A DNA stretch of 24,696 bases from a virus. A program made the position numbers and the translations under genes. Each line of letters opens with the position of its first letter. Within the stretch, counting starts at the first letter, position 1. This document shows positions 8,133 through 14,295 of the stretch, one piece after another. The notes beneath the pieces are model-generated. The model had not been told where the DNA came from. It saw only the letters and a list, made by a program, of their open reading frames with translations, and did not search any database. The stretch is taken from positions 1-24,696 of the IMG/VR virus record IMGVR_UViG_3300029787_000316. One strand, 5' to 3'.

Positions 8133-8834
8133 TTACGCTGCAATTTTTGTCCATCCGGGAGATTGAGACGGCGTTGTGGTACTATACCCCGGAACTTGAG
8201 ACGGCGTTACGGTACTATACCCCGGATTTTGATCTGGGACAATACTTCCCCAAACAAGAACCTGACCAACACCACCTGTGGCTGCCACGCCTGTTACAGA
8301 CACGTCGTTACTTACAGAGATGGTAACTGACCCTACAGAGCCCGTGCCCGTTACACCCGTAGCGTTAATATTTGCGTCTGCCGTTGCAATGACAGAACCT
8401 ACAGAGCCCGTTGCTGCTACGCCAGTGACGGTTATATTGGAGTCCGCTGTGACGACAACAGAACCCACAGAACCTGTTCCCGCTACACCCGTAGCGTTAA
8501 TATTTGCGTCTGCTGTTACAGTGACCGAGCCTACAGAGCCCGTGCCCGCTATTCCAGTGGCATTAATATTTGCGTCTGCCGTTACAGTGGCAGAACCCAC
8601 AGAACCTGTTGCTGCTATTCCAGTGGCATTAATATTTGCATCTGCCGTTACAGTGACAGAACCTACAGAACCTGTTCCCGCTAGTCCAGTAGCAGGGACA
8701 TTAGCTGTTGCAACAACCGTTACAGAACCTGTTTGTCCCGTTGCGCCTGTGTTTGTAATAGAGTCTTGGCCCCAAGAGAGTTGACCCCACGTTCCTCGAC
8801 CCCAACCAGAGAGAGGAACGATAATATCAGTCAT
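8133..8834 (-). CDS. Repeat-built tail/virion protein, 233 aa
   Basis: Begins MTDIIVPLSGWGRGTWGQLSWG; the GWGRGTWG motif is shared with the 703-aa nozzle-like protein. Residues ~31-194 are about seven and a half 22-residue units of consensus ATGxAxTGSVGSVTVTADAN. The C-terminus has a different repeat of 11 residues (PGYSTVTPSQ, VPGYSTTTPSQ, SPGWTKIA). Composition is almost only G, A, T, V, S, N and D, predicting a stacked beta fold such as a beta solenoid or a string of small beta domains. It lies directly upstream of the fibre gene in transcription order and overlaps the stop of the 147-aa gene by one base (TAATG). A fibre, fibre-connector or decoration role is inference. Confidence 0.85.
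   Translation of the reverse strand: MTDIIVPLSGWGRGTWGQLSWGQDSITNTGATGQTGSVTVVATANVPATGLAGTGSVGSVTVTADANINATGIAATGSVGSATVTADANINATGIAGTGSVGSVTVTADANINATGVAGTGSVGSVVVTADSNITVTGVAATGSVGSVIATADANINATGVTGTGSVGSVTISVSNDVSVTGVAATGGVGQVLVWGSIVPDQNPGYSTVTPSQVPGYSTTTPSQSPGWTKIAA
8253..8744. repeat. 66-bp tandem repeats (about 7.5 copies)
   Basis: The word attaatatttgc recurs on the plus strand with 66- and 132-base spacing (for example near 8495, 8561 and 8627). Each 66-bp unit encodes one 22-residue protein repeat. The copies are much more alike than the fibre repeats, with mostly third-position and a few coding changes, so they look recently amplified. A second small repeat of 33 bp lies at about 8165-8230 (gagacggcgtt words 33 bases apart). 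Confidence 0.9.
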
Positions 8835-9277
8835 TAGGCTATCCGAATAATCGCGTTACTTGCGTCTGCTGTAGGAAAAACAACAGTAAATGTTCCATTA
8901 CTTGCTGTTTTATCTGCACCAAAATCTAAAACAACTACAGAAGGGTCTCCTGACGCACTGTCATTAAATACCAAAGCTCCGCGAGCCGTAAAACTAGCAG
9001 AAGACCAAGAGGAATCTGCAAAATCTGTAAGGGCCGTAGTTCCAGAAGTTGAAGGGTCAACTCGCGTCAAAGTATTACCTTTGGCGGAGTATGCGCTACC
9101 AGCAGTGTTACTAATCTCATTACTTGTAGTGTAAGCAGTGGTAGCTGCGGTAAAAGACGCACTATTCGTGTACAAAGCAAGCTGAAAAGTGCTTCCTCCG
9201 CTGTTTAAAAAATTGTGCTTGGCCTCAAGAAGCTCTTTCTTAAAGCTCGTACACATGAAGTTACCTGAAAAGGCCAT
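8834..9277 (-). CDS. Putative virion structural protein, 147 aa
   Basis: Starts MAFSGNFMCTSFKKELLEAKHNF, a helical opening, then a Thr/Ser/Ala-rich beta domain (FQLALYTNSASFTAATTAYTT, TLTRVDPSTSG, GALVFNDSASGD, GTFTVVFP). This pattern is known from small conserved tail-region proteins of marine phages. No enzyme motif. It ends with its stop overlapping the ATG of the 22-aa-repeat protein gene. Spacing and composition suggest a beta-structured tail or connector protein; the exact role is unknown. Confidence 0.8.
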   Translation of the reverse strand: MAFSGNFMCTSFKKELLEAKHNFLNSGGSTFQLALYTNSASFTAATTAYTTSNEISNTAGSAYSAKGNTLTRVDPSTSGTTALTDFADSSWSSASFTARGALVFNDSASGDPSVVVLDFGADKTASNGTFTVVFPTADASNAIIRIA

Positions 9278-9278
9278 G

Positions 9279-9578
9279 TCACAATCTCCTTATGAGTGAT
9301 GCAAGCTCTGGGTGTCCTGCGTCGGTTAATGCATTATATACAGTAGTTCTGTCATTTTTAACAGCTTCCGTCAAATAAAACTCTATTAACTTAACTATTT
9401 GAGCTTTAAAAGCACGAGCCTGCTCTTGTATTGCAGGATGCGCGTTGTTTGAAACAGAAATTATTTTATCCGCACAACGTTCAGCAATTTCTTCTGGGGT
9501 AAAACCACGCCCCTCGGAAGTATGTACCTTTACAGAAAAACTTTCTGAAAGACTTATATCTAAAGCTGGAAGACTCAT
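9279..9578 (-). CDS. Conserved hypothetical helical protein, 99 aa
   Basis: MSLPALDISLSESFSVKVHTSEGRG is followed by an all-helical part: FTPEEIAERCADKII, HPAIQEQARAFKAQIVKLIEFYLTEAVKNDR and a final HPELASLIRRL. The start overlaps the adaptor gene stop by four bases (ATGA), a classic coupling. No membrane segment or catalytic motif is evident. Position among connector and tail genes suggests a virion assembly role. Function unknown. Confidence 0.8.
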   Translation of the reverse strand: MSLPALDISLSESFSVKVHTSEGRGFTPEEIAERCADKIISVSNNAHPAIQEQARAFKAQIVKLIEFYLTEAVKNDRTTVYNALTDAGHPELASLIRRL

Positions 9579-10225
9579 TGTTTAGGTCTCCTTACTACTC
9601 CAGTGCGGTACTCGTCCGTCACCTCTTTTGATTCTCCAAGACCTTTTAAGCCCATAATTGACTCCATAAACCTCTTTTCGTAGAGAGCCATCATGTCTGC
9701 ATCACCCTTCATATAGGTATAACCTTCGACCAAACTGCCATATAACATAGCAATAGAAGCGTTTTCACTTAGCCATGTTGTGCCGCTACTTGCCAAACTT
9801 GTTAAACTTGCTGGTCTGTAATAATAATGAAGTTCAACATTGTAACCTGAATTTGGTGTAGGGCCTATAATAAAATTATCTATGTCAAAAACACCATAGA
9901 AACGCGGGCTTCCTGTAGTTGCAGGGTTTGGGTTAAAAGATTGAATAAAATCATTTTCTTTAAAATCCAAAAACACATAGTTACTGCTTGAATCTACGAA
10001 AGCTAAAGAAAAAGGTGCTAAAAAATCCGTTGGACAAGCTAAAAACTTATTTGAACTAGACATTACTCCCGAAACATTTTTTCTAAAAAGACTTAATTGA
10101 ACACTTTTTAAAATGCGTTCTTCCGCCTGTTTTATAAATACAGGTAAGTTATTTACAAAAGAAGTTTCCGTATTGTCCGCGTAATCCTGTATTGCTTGTT
10201 TTAATTCTGAATATGTAAAGCTCAT
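9575..10225 (-). CDS. Head-tail adaptor (SU10-adaptor-like)
   Basis: A 216-aa protein. The N-terminus is helical (MSFTYSELKQAIQDYADNTETSF, then LPVFIKQAEERILKSVQL). The central domain is aromatic and beta-rich (NKFLACPTDFLAPFSLAFV, SPRFYGVFDIDNFIIGPTPNSGYNV, LHYYYRP), and the C-terminal helices are WLSENASIAMLYGSLVEGYTYMKGD and LYEKRFMESIMGLKGLGESKE. This architecture is that of the conserved adaptor that docks under the portal in podoviruses, the family recently called the SU10 adaptor; the name is from memory. It overlaps the 102-aa gene by four bases (ATGA) and the next gene likewise. Confidence 0.8.
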   Translation of the reverse strand: MSFTYSELKQAIQDYADNTETSFVNNLPVFIKQAEERILKSVQLSLFRKNVSGVMSSSNKFLACPTDFLAPFSLAFVDSSSNYVFLDFKENDFIQSFNPNPATTGSPRFYGVFDIDNFIIGPTPNSGYNVELHYYYRPASLTSLASSGTTWLSENASIAMLYGSLVEGYTYMKGDADMMALYEKRFMESIMGLKGLGESKEVTDEYRTGVVRRPKQ

Positions 10226-10530
10226 GTTATGGTCACCGTCACTTCTCCTAAACCAGTGGTTCCTCTGGGAACAGGTGTTAGGCTAGGAGCTTCTACTAAA
10301 GGAAGCCCAATATAAACGTCAAAAGGTTCAACTCTGTCGGGTCTTGCGTCTTGAAGAGATTCCGGGTCATTAACTTTTCTAAAAGGACCTAGTTGTGGTT
10401 GTTTAGGTTCAAACTCATCTGGACCAACAAGAAGACCGTTCCATTCTTTCCGCATATCCTTATACCGATACCGAAAACCAGATCGGTCGGAGATAGCGTA
10501 AGAATTTTTTCCAGATGCAAACTTTGCCAT
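10222..10530 (-). CDS. Conserved small structural protein, 102 aa
   Basis: MAKFASGKNSYAISDRSGFRYRYKDMRKEWNGLLVGPDEFEPKQPQLGPF gives a basic, aromatic N-terminal half that recurs in phage connector regions. The C-terminal half is proline-rich and ends GTTGLGEVTVTIT, echoing the C-terminus of the 104-aa protein at 881-1195. The ATG overlaps the stop of the preceding adaptor gene (TAATG). Both neighbours are probable adaptors, so a connector or tail-neck role is likely, but no fold is proven. Confidence 0.8.
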   Translation of the reverse strand: MAKFASGKNSYAISDRSGFRYRYKDMRKEWNGLLVGPDEFEPKQPQLGPFRKVNDPESLQDARPDRVEPFDVYIGLPLVEAPSLTPVPRGTTGLGEVTVTIT

Positions 10531-11198
10531 TAGTTTGTCCTATAATATTGATAGTTTGGAACAACATTGAAAGAGGACCTATCACGATCTTCTGTAGCAG
10601 CACGATCAAATTCTTCTTCATACATTGCTTTAAGCATTTGAACGCGGTTTGGGGCTCTTTTTAGAGCAATATAGTAAGCTAAACCCGCAGCTAAACAAGG
10701 ATAAAACCTAAAAGGAAGGTCCATAGTATTAGTGTATATGTCAGCATCGTCCATTCGTGTCAAAGCATTGTAGTATATTACATCTGTAGAATTATCTGGA
10801 ACGGGCCAAACGTTTAAAACAGGGGTAAGTTGCCTGTCTAAGAAGAACTGGTTAACTCTTCCCTGAGTTGTCTTGTTGGGTATTGTTAAGTAACCATCCC
10901 TACTTAGACGGGTTAGCGAGTAATCAGTTCCGTCCCGTTGAACAACAACAGACAAAATATCTATAACGTCCGCCCCTAAGTCATAGTTGCCGTCTGCCTG
11001 AACCGTTGTAAGAGTTCGTTGTTTTATAGTCCATTGGTTTAGGCCGCGATTAGCCCACTCTGCTAACAAAAGATTAAGAGAACGTTTTGCTGATTTTAAG
11101 TCATAACCCGTGCGAACTTCTAAGCCGCAACGTTCAAAAGCTTCTTCAACGTATTCAGCTACATCTAGTTCAAAATCTTTGCTACTTGAAACAGCCAT
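10530..11198 (-). CDS. Head-tail adaptor / head-completion protein (P22 gp4-like position)
   Basis: Chosen start is the ATG at 11198, giving MAVSSSKDFELDVAEYVEEAFERCG (222 aa). It has GAGGA six bases upstream, whereas an upstream in-frame start would intrude on the previous gene. The protein has helices (DLKSAKRSLNLLLAEWANRGLNQW), a beta part (LTTVQADGNYDLGADVIDILSVVV, RDGYLTIPNKTTQGRVNQFFLDRQ, TPVLNVWPVPDN) and a final helical part with DDADIYTNTMDLPFRFYPCLAAGLAYYIALKRAP. This is the layout of portal-contacting adaptors in podoviruses. The pair with the 216-aa adaptor is consistent with a short-tail neck. The exact ring position is inference. Confidence 0.8.
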   Translation of the reverse strand: MAVSSSKDFELDVAEYVEEAFERCGLEVRTGYDLKSAKRSLNLLLAEWANRGLNQWTIKQRTLTTVQADGNYDLGADVIDILSVVVQRDGTDYSLTRLSRDGYLTIPNKTTQGRVNQFFLDRQLTPVLNVWPVPDNSTDVIYYNALTRMDDADIYTNTMDLPFRFYPCLAAGLAYYIALKRAPNRVQMLKAMYEEEFDRAATEDRDRSSFNVVPNYQYYRTN

Positions 11199-11199
11199 T

Positions 11200-11874
11200 T
11201 TATTCCTCGTTGTAAAGGTTATCAAAAACCTTGTTAACATCTAGTGTGTAGTCTAACTCAGATTTTGAATAATGTATATGCTGAGAAGGTTTGAAATCTG
11301 GAGCGCCTTCTCCTGTTTGAAACCATGCAGGGTGTGTTACGCGCACACGGTTATTAGGTAACGCAACAATATTACCCGTCCATTCTCCTGCATCTAACAG
11401 TTGAAGAACGTGATTTTGTTTGTGTTGTGCCGGATCATCAGCAATTTCACTCTCAGTGTAATCTACAGTAAATAAATACTTTGCCGGGTGCATTTTACCA
11501 TCTATTTTAGCCATCCAAGGACATGGGGTGGTCCTATCCATAACATAAACAGAGTTATAATGAGAAGCACAGTCCCAAGGTTGTGCATCATATGTTTCCA
11601 TTGGTTCTGGCCATTCTTCTAAAGGAATGTCTGCAACAAGTGCAGTTATTGGCATACGAGCCCACATAGCTCCACCGTGTACGGTGTCCTCTTTCTCTCC
11701 TTCTGCCTCACTTCCAGTAAAAATTACTTGAAAACTTAAAGATCGGTTTGGTATTGTTGTTACACCAATAACCATAGCATGAAGAAATTCGCCGTGATAC
11801 GCCTCATGGTTATGAGTATATTCACGACGAACCCATGCTTTAAAGTAAGGAATATTGCTGTGCAAATAAGCCAT
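11200..11874 (-). CDS. Conserved hypothetical phage protein, 224 aa
   Basis: Starts MAYLHSNIPYFKAWVRREYTHNHEAYHGEF and is rich in His, Trp, Tyr and Met. Recognisable blocks are GGAMWARMPITALVADIPLEEWPEPM, DAQPWDCASHYNSVYVMDR, CPWMAKIDGKMHPAKYLFTVDYTESEIADDPAQHKQNHVLQLLDAG and ALPNNRVRVTHPAWFQTGEG. I associate these with a widespread but uncharacterised gene of marine phages next to the adaptor gene. No known catalytic site is evident. The stop lies one base from the ATG of the adaptor gene, whose ribosome binding site lies in its last codons. Function unknown. Confidence 0.85.
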   Translation of the reverse strand: MAYLHSNIPYFKAWVRREYTHNHEAYHGEFLHAMVIGVTTIPNRSLSFQVIFTGSEAEGEKEDTVHGGAMWARMPITALVADIPLEEWPEPMETYDAQPWDCASHYNSVYVMDRTTPCPWMAKIDGKMHPAKYLFTVDYTESEIADDPAQHKQNHVLQLLDAGEWTGNIVALPNNRVRVTHPAWFQTGEGAPDFKPSQHIHYSKSELDYTLDVNKVFDNLYNEE

Positions 11875-11877
11875 ATT

Positions 11878-12105
11878 TTATTTTTTAACTATCTTATAAC
11901 CAGCGGGAAGTGATGCTCTTGCTGAAGCAAGTGATTTCTTACCACCAGCGGCTCCACCTTTTGACATACGCATTACTTTTTTACCGCCTGCGGCTCCACC
12001 TTTAGACATGCGGCGAACTTTTTTACCGCCTGCGGCTCCACCTTTAGACATCTTCTTAACCTTGCCACCGCTGCGGTAACCTTTGCTTTTCATTTTCTTT
12101 TTCAC
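11878..12105 (-). CDS. Very basic repeat protein, 75 aa
   Basis: A lysine/glycine-rich protein with three 14-residue repeats KKVxxMSKGGAAGG, plus a C-terminal tail SLASARASLPAGYKIVKK. A GTG at 12105 is the chosen start. It overlaps the upstream stop (GTGA) and has AAGGA nine bases before it; an in-frame ATG at 12093 has no well-placed site. Composition is like histone H1 tails or bacterial nucleoid repeat proteins, so binding of nucleic acid is plausible, perhaps to packaged DNA. There is no direct evidence. It is the last of a run of very basic genes (13144-11878). Confidence 0.75.
   Translation of the reverse strand: MKKKMKSKGYRSGGKVKKMSKGGAAGGKKVRRMSKGGAAGGKKVMRMSKGGAAGGKKSLASARASLPAGYKIVKK
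11941..12066. repeat. Three 42-bp direct repeats
   Basis: Copies begin at 11941, 11983 and 12025, each starting acc-gcc/acc-tgcggctcc. The last two are nearly identical over their first 27 bases. They encode the 14-residue KGGAAGG units of the 75-aa basic protein, and copy number may vary between related genomes. Confidence 0.9.
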
Positions 12106-12479
12106 GACACTGATCCTTTCGTTTTTTTACGTTTACTACTTAATACTACACCACAACCCCTAGCTACTACAGTTCCGGGTGGGGTCTTACCACGAAAAGG
12201 TCTTTTTGCTTTAGTTGCAGAGGGTTCACCGCCTCTAGCCATATTTGTAACAGTTGCTGCCTTAGTGTTCTTTACTACTTGTTGACCTTTTGATCCTGCA
12301 CGTTTCTTTTTTGCAGCCGTAGCTTTGCGTTGAGCCTTAGTAAGAGAGCGAGCTTTACTTTCTGGCAAGCATCTATCAGGGTTCTTTTTGTCTTTAGACG
12401 TGCCACAAGGGCCTTTTATAGAGCCGTCGGCTCCAATTCTAACCCAGTTTTGATCCCGCCATTTCTTTAGCTCACCCAT
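12102..12479 (-). CDS. Basic protein with DUF5872-like N-terminus, 125 aa
   Basis: The N-terminal ~45 residues (KKWRDQNWVRIGADGSIKGPCGT, then KDKKNPDRCLPESKARSLTKAQR) match a motif I know from small phage and giant-virus proteins (DUF5872-like), with two cysteines at residues 25 and 37. The remainder is Lys/Ala/Arg-rich with RRPFRG-like and TPPGTVVARGCGVV segments. Strong positive charge suggests nucleic-acid binding. The end RGCGVVLSSKRKKTKG resembles a C-terminal motif seen in other basic phage proteins. The start is an ATG directly after the stop of the 61-aa gene. Confidence 0.8.
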   Translation of the reverse strand: MGELKKWRDQNWVRIGADGSIKGPCGTSKDKKNPDRCLPESKARSLTKAQRKATAAKKKRAGSKGQQVVKNTKAATVTNMARGGEPSATKAKRPFRGKTPPGTVVARGCGVVLSSKRKKTKGSVS

Positions 12480-12665
12480 TTAGCTCTTCTTTCTTTTACT
12501 TTTCTTAGCATAATTAGGGTCTTTACAGTATTTAGAAGCCGCCATGTTTGCATATGCTGAAGGATATGTGTCAAAAGTGCGTTTAGCCCAAGCTTTTCCA
12601 GAAGGACATATTTTGCTGCCTTTGCTTTTTGGAGATGCTTTTTTGGATTTGCGAGAATAAGACAT
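12480..12665 (-). CDS. Small basic protein with paired cysteines, 61 aa
   Basis: MSYSRKSKKASPKSKGSK is followed by ICPSGKAWAKRTFDTYPSAY and ANMAASKYCKDPNYAK, then a KKSKRKKS tail. The CPxGKxxxKRxFxxYPSAYAN..VC/YCK pattern is a conserved small phage module, often next to the DUF5872-like gene as here. Two cysteines ~27 residues apart might bridge or bind metal. Function unknown; the charge suggests nucleic-acid contact. Confidence 0.8.
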   Translation of the reverse strand: MSYSRKSKKASPKSKGSKICPSGKAWAKRTFDTYPSAYANMAASKYCKDPNYAKKSKRKKS

Positions 12666-12669
12666 TATA

Positions 12670-12852
12670 CTATCCTAATAACTTTCCAACAAAAGGTGCT
12701 ATTAAAATTAAAACAGCGAGTCCCCAAAGTTTTAAATCAAAAGCTTTCAACGAGTTTTTATGATCAGAAAGTTTTTCTTCGATCTGTTGATAACGTAAGT
12801 TACACTCAGCCTCGTGTTTTTCTAATTTAGCCAGAAGTTCTAGTATTTTCAT
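12670..12852 (-). CDS. Small coiled-coil membrane protein, 60 aa
   Basis: ATG at 12852, seven bases after the stop of the 95-aa gene, with AAGAAG before it. Residues ~1-35 are a charged heptad-like helix (LELLAKLEKHEAECNLRYQQIEEKLSDH). Residues ~43-59 are one membrane segment (LWGLAVLILIAPFVGKL). This is the layout of XhlA/haemolysin-like or small accessory lysis proteins. An in-frame TTG at 13080 would extend it to 136 aa, but that extension lies entirely over the conserved 95-aa gene in another frame, so the shorter form is preferred. Confidence 0.7.
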   Translation of the reverse strand: MKILELLAKLEKHEAECNLRYQQIEEKLSDHKNSLKAFDLKLWGLAVLILIAPFVGKLLG

Positions 12853-12859
12853 ATCTTCT

Positions 12860-13144
12860 TTACCATGCTTTACAGGACCAGTATCTGGCGCTAAATTTGT
12901 CTTTTGCCGTGTCACAGTTGTGACGAGCCCGGAAACTTTTTCGTCTGGCGGGCTGGTCTTTTTTGATGGACATTTTGGAGTCCCCGAACCGGACAAGTTT
13001 AACTTGACTACCTTTTTTTGCGAGGACCGCGCTTTTTTTCGCCTTGCCGGGCGTCCTTTTTGGCTTGTTGTATCCGCCAAAAGTTTCTCCTCTGTACACT
13101 AACCGCCCAGAGGGCGTCCTTTTTACGTCTTTCGTAGTGGCCAT
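12860..13144 (-). CDS. Conserved basic phage protein, 95-aa type
   Basis: A 94-aa protein: RTPSGRLVYRGETFGGYNKPKRTP, then KSAVLAKKGSQVKLVRFGDSKMSIKKDQPARRKSFRARHNCDTAKDKFSARYWSCKAW, with cysteines near the C-terminus flanking a KDKFSARYWSC motif. This family is widespread in marine phages and is usually uncharacterised; it is sometimes near packaging or capsid genes. The positive charge and paired cysteines suggest a small nucleic-acid-binding or metal-binding role. The shared RHNCDTAKDKFSARYWSCKAW end makes the frame choice safe. Confidence 0.85.
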   Translation of the reverse strand: MATTKDVKRTPSGRLVYRGETFGGYNKPKRTPGKAKKSAVLAKKGSQVKLVRFGDSKMSIKKDQPARRKSFRARHNCDTAKDKFSARYWSCKAW

Positions 13145-13165
13145 TGACTAGCTTTTTTCTTAAAC

Positions 13166-13570
13166 TCAGTCATACTTTTTACGCATATACAAAATAATTG
13201 TATAAGTGTCTGCGCTTGTATGACCTACGGTTGTAAATTGAATATCTCCAGTTTTGCCACTTCCTGCGTTGTTGGTTAAACCACCAAAAATAGTGTAGTC
13301 ATGGGAACCACTTTGGTTTTCGCCAAGCTCAATGCAAAATGCGTCTGTAGTTGCATCCCACAAGATTTGAACCTTCATGCCAATACATTGCCACCAGATA
13401 CGCTCAATCACAACACCAGTACAAGCGTCACCGTCCACACTGGATTCCAAGGCAGAAACATCAACCTTTGTGACGGCAGACTCTCCAGTCCCGTCGGAAA
13501 CGTTAGTGAACTTCATAACGACCTGTTTACCGCCGTCGATCAGCGTCTGTGAGGTTACAGCATCCGCCAT
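13166..13570 (-). CDS. Putative virion structural protein, 134 aa
   Basis: MADAVTSQTLIDGGKQVVMKFTNVSDGTGESAVTKVDVSALE opens a beta-rich domain. It includes VVIERIWWQCIGMKVQILWDATTDAFCIELGENQSGSHDYTIFGGLTNNAG and an end FTTVGHTSADTYTIILYMRKKYD. This pattern is known from small conserved head- or tail-region proteins of marine phages. There is a good AGGAG site before the ATG. The gene starts about 12 bases after a putative terminator, so it is probably expressed at a reduced or regulated level. The exact role is unknown. Confidence 0.8.
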   Translation of the reverse strand: MADAVTSQTLIDGGKQVVMKFTNVSDGTGESAVTKVDVSALESSVDGDACTGVVIERIWWQCIGMKVQILWDATTDAFCIELGENQSGSHDYTIFGGLTNNAGSGKTGDIQFTTVGHTSADTYTIILYMRKKYD

Positions 13571-13581
13571 ATTAATCTCCT

Positions 13582-13610
13582 ATAATAAAAGGTGGGGCGT
13601 TAACCCCACC
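13582..13610 (-). terminator. Putative intrinsic terminator/attenuator between two virion genes
   Basis: Arms ggtgggg (13591-13597) and ccccacc (13604-13610) with a six-base loop. On the minus strand the stem is followed by TTTTATTAT. The next gene begins only about 12 bases later with an AGGAG site, leaving no room for a promoter, so it may reduce rather than end transcription. Confidence 0.6.
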
Positions 13611-13617
13611 CGATTAA

Positions 13618-14166
13618 TTACGCAATTTGAACGTACTCAATGATGAATGTAAACGATCCTGCTGTTGTAGCATCAACGGTATTTGTAATGTTGCAGTAAA
13701 TAGTTCTTTCGGTGTCTGTATACTGAACAGAGGCTGGCGCTGTTGTGCCATCCTGTGTCTGAAGAACTAATGCAGTTACCGTTACGTTATGCTCAACAAC
13801 AGTTGTACCGCCGTCTAAAATCTCATCAGTCTGAGCCGCAACAATCTGCGCACCAGAGGAAGACGTGCCAACTTCGTAACCAATATCACCTGTTCCAATA
13901 ACAGGAGATGTGTCACAAAATATTTTAATGTCAGTGATAATTGTGTTTGCTGGCTGTGTAAACTCACCAATTGTAGGACTATCGCCTGCTGTTGTGTTTA
14001 CCGTAACGCCAGTAGCAAAGCCAACATGCTTCACATATTTATTTGTTACAATGCCTGTTGAGGCTGTATTAGCTACAGTTGTAAAAGCACCAGTTGTTGC
14101 ATTTTTAGAAACAACTTGGAAGCCGTTTTCTGAACGGACGGGACCGTTAAAAGTTGTATTAGCCAT
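13618..14166 (-). CDS. Putative head/virion protein, 182 aa
   Basis: The ATG at 14166 (MANTTFNGPVRSENGFQVVSK) is preferred. It has AGGAG about eight bases upstream, while a longer in-frame TTG start at 14187 would make that site coding. The protein is Thr/Val/Gly-rich and beta-structured (FTTVANTASTGIVTNKYVKHVGF, TIITDIKIFCDTSPVIGTGDIGYEVG, TERTIYCNITNTVDATTAGSFTFIIEYVQIA). Similar short beta proteins follow the capsid gene in many marine phages and may decorate capsids. It is the first gene after the terminator of the capsid gene and has its own putative promoter. Confidence 0.8.
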   Translation of the reverse strand: MANTTFNGPVRSENGFQVVSKNATTGAFTTVANTASTGIVTNKYVKHVGFATGVTVNTTAGDSPTIGEFTQPANTIITDIKIFCDTSPVIGTGDIGYEVGTSSSGAQIVAAQTDEILDGGTTVVEHNVTVTALVLQTQDGTTAPASVQYTDTERTIYCNITNTVDATTAGSFTFIIEYVQIA

Positions 14167-14221
14167 GATATACTCCTGTCTTGGCAAATGTCAGCCACAT
14201 GATGCGACTGTCAGGGATAGT

Positions 14222-14239
14222 TGTATTATACATAATACA
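14222..14239 (-). promoter_or_regulatory. Putative promoter -10 region within a palindrome
   Basis: Minus-strand TATAAT (14225-14230) lies between the capsid-gene terminator and the next ATG (14166). It overlaps a palindrome with arms TGTATTA (14222-14228) and TAATACA (14233-14239). No good -35 is seen. The placement suggests promoter and operator, with restart of transcription after the terminator. Confidence 0.4.
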
Positions 14240-14240
14240 G

Positions 14241-14274
14241 AACAAAAAGAAAGGGGCAACCGAAGCCGCCCCTT
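14241..14274 (-). terminator. Strong intrinsic terminator after the major capsid gene
   Basis: On the minus strand a 10-bp stem (AAGGGGCGGC with GUUGCCCCUU, two G-U pairs) closes on a UUCG tetraloop, flanked by a C-G pair. It is followed by UCUUUUUG. Position 21 bases past the capsid stop fits rho-independent termination. Confidence 0.85.
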
Positions 14275-14295
14275 GCTGTAAATATTAAGTGCAGT

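Noticed and set aside
8278-8784. Plus-strand open frame of 168 codons opposite the repeat protein
   Set aside because: It is the mirror of the 66-bp repeats; repeat composition keeps the opposite frame open. No ribosome binding site or gene context on the plus strand.
13081-13144. Merging the 94-aa and 60-aa genes as a frameshifted single gene
   Set aside because: Each has its own start, stop and recognisable content, so two separate genes are simpler.
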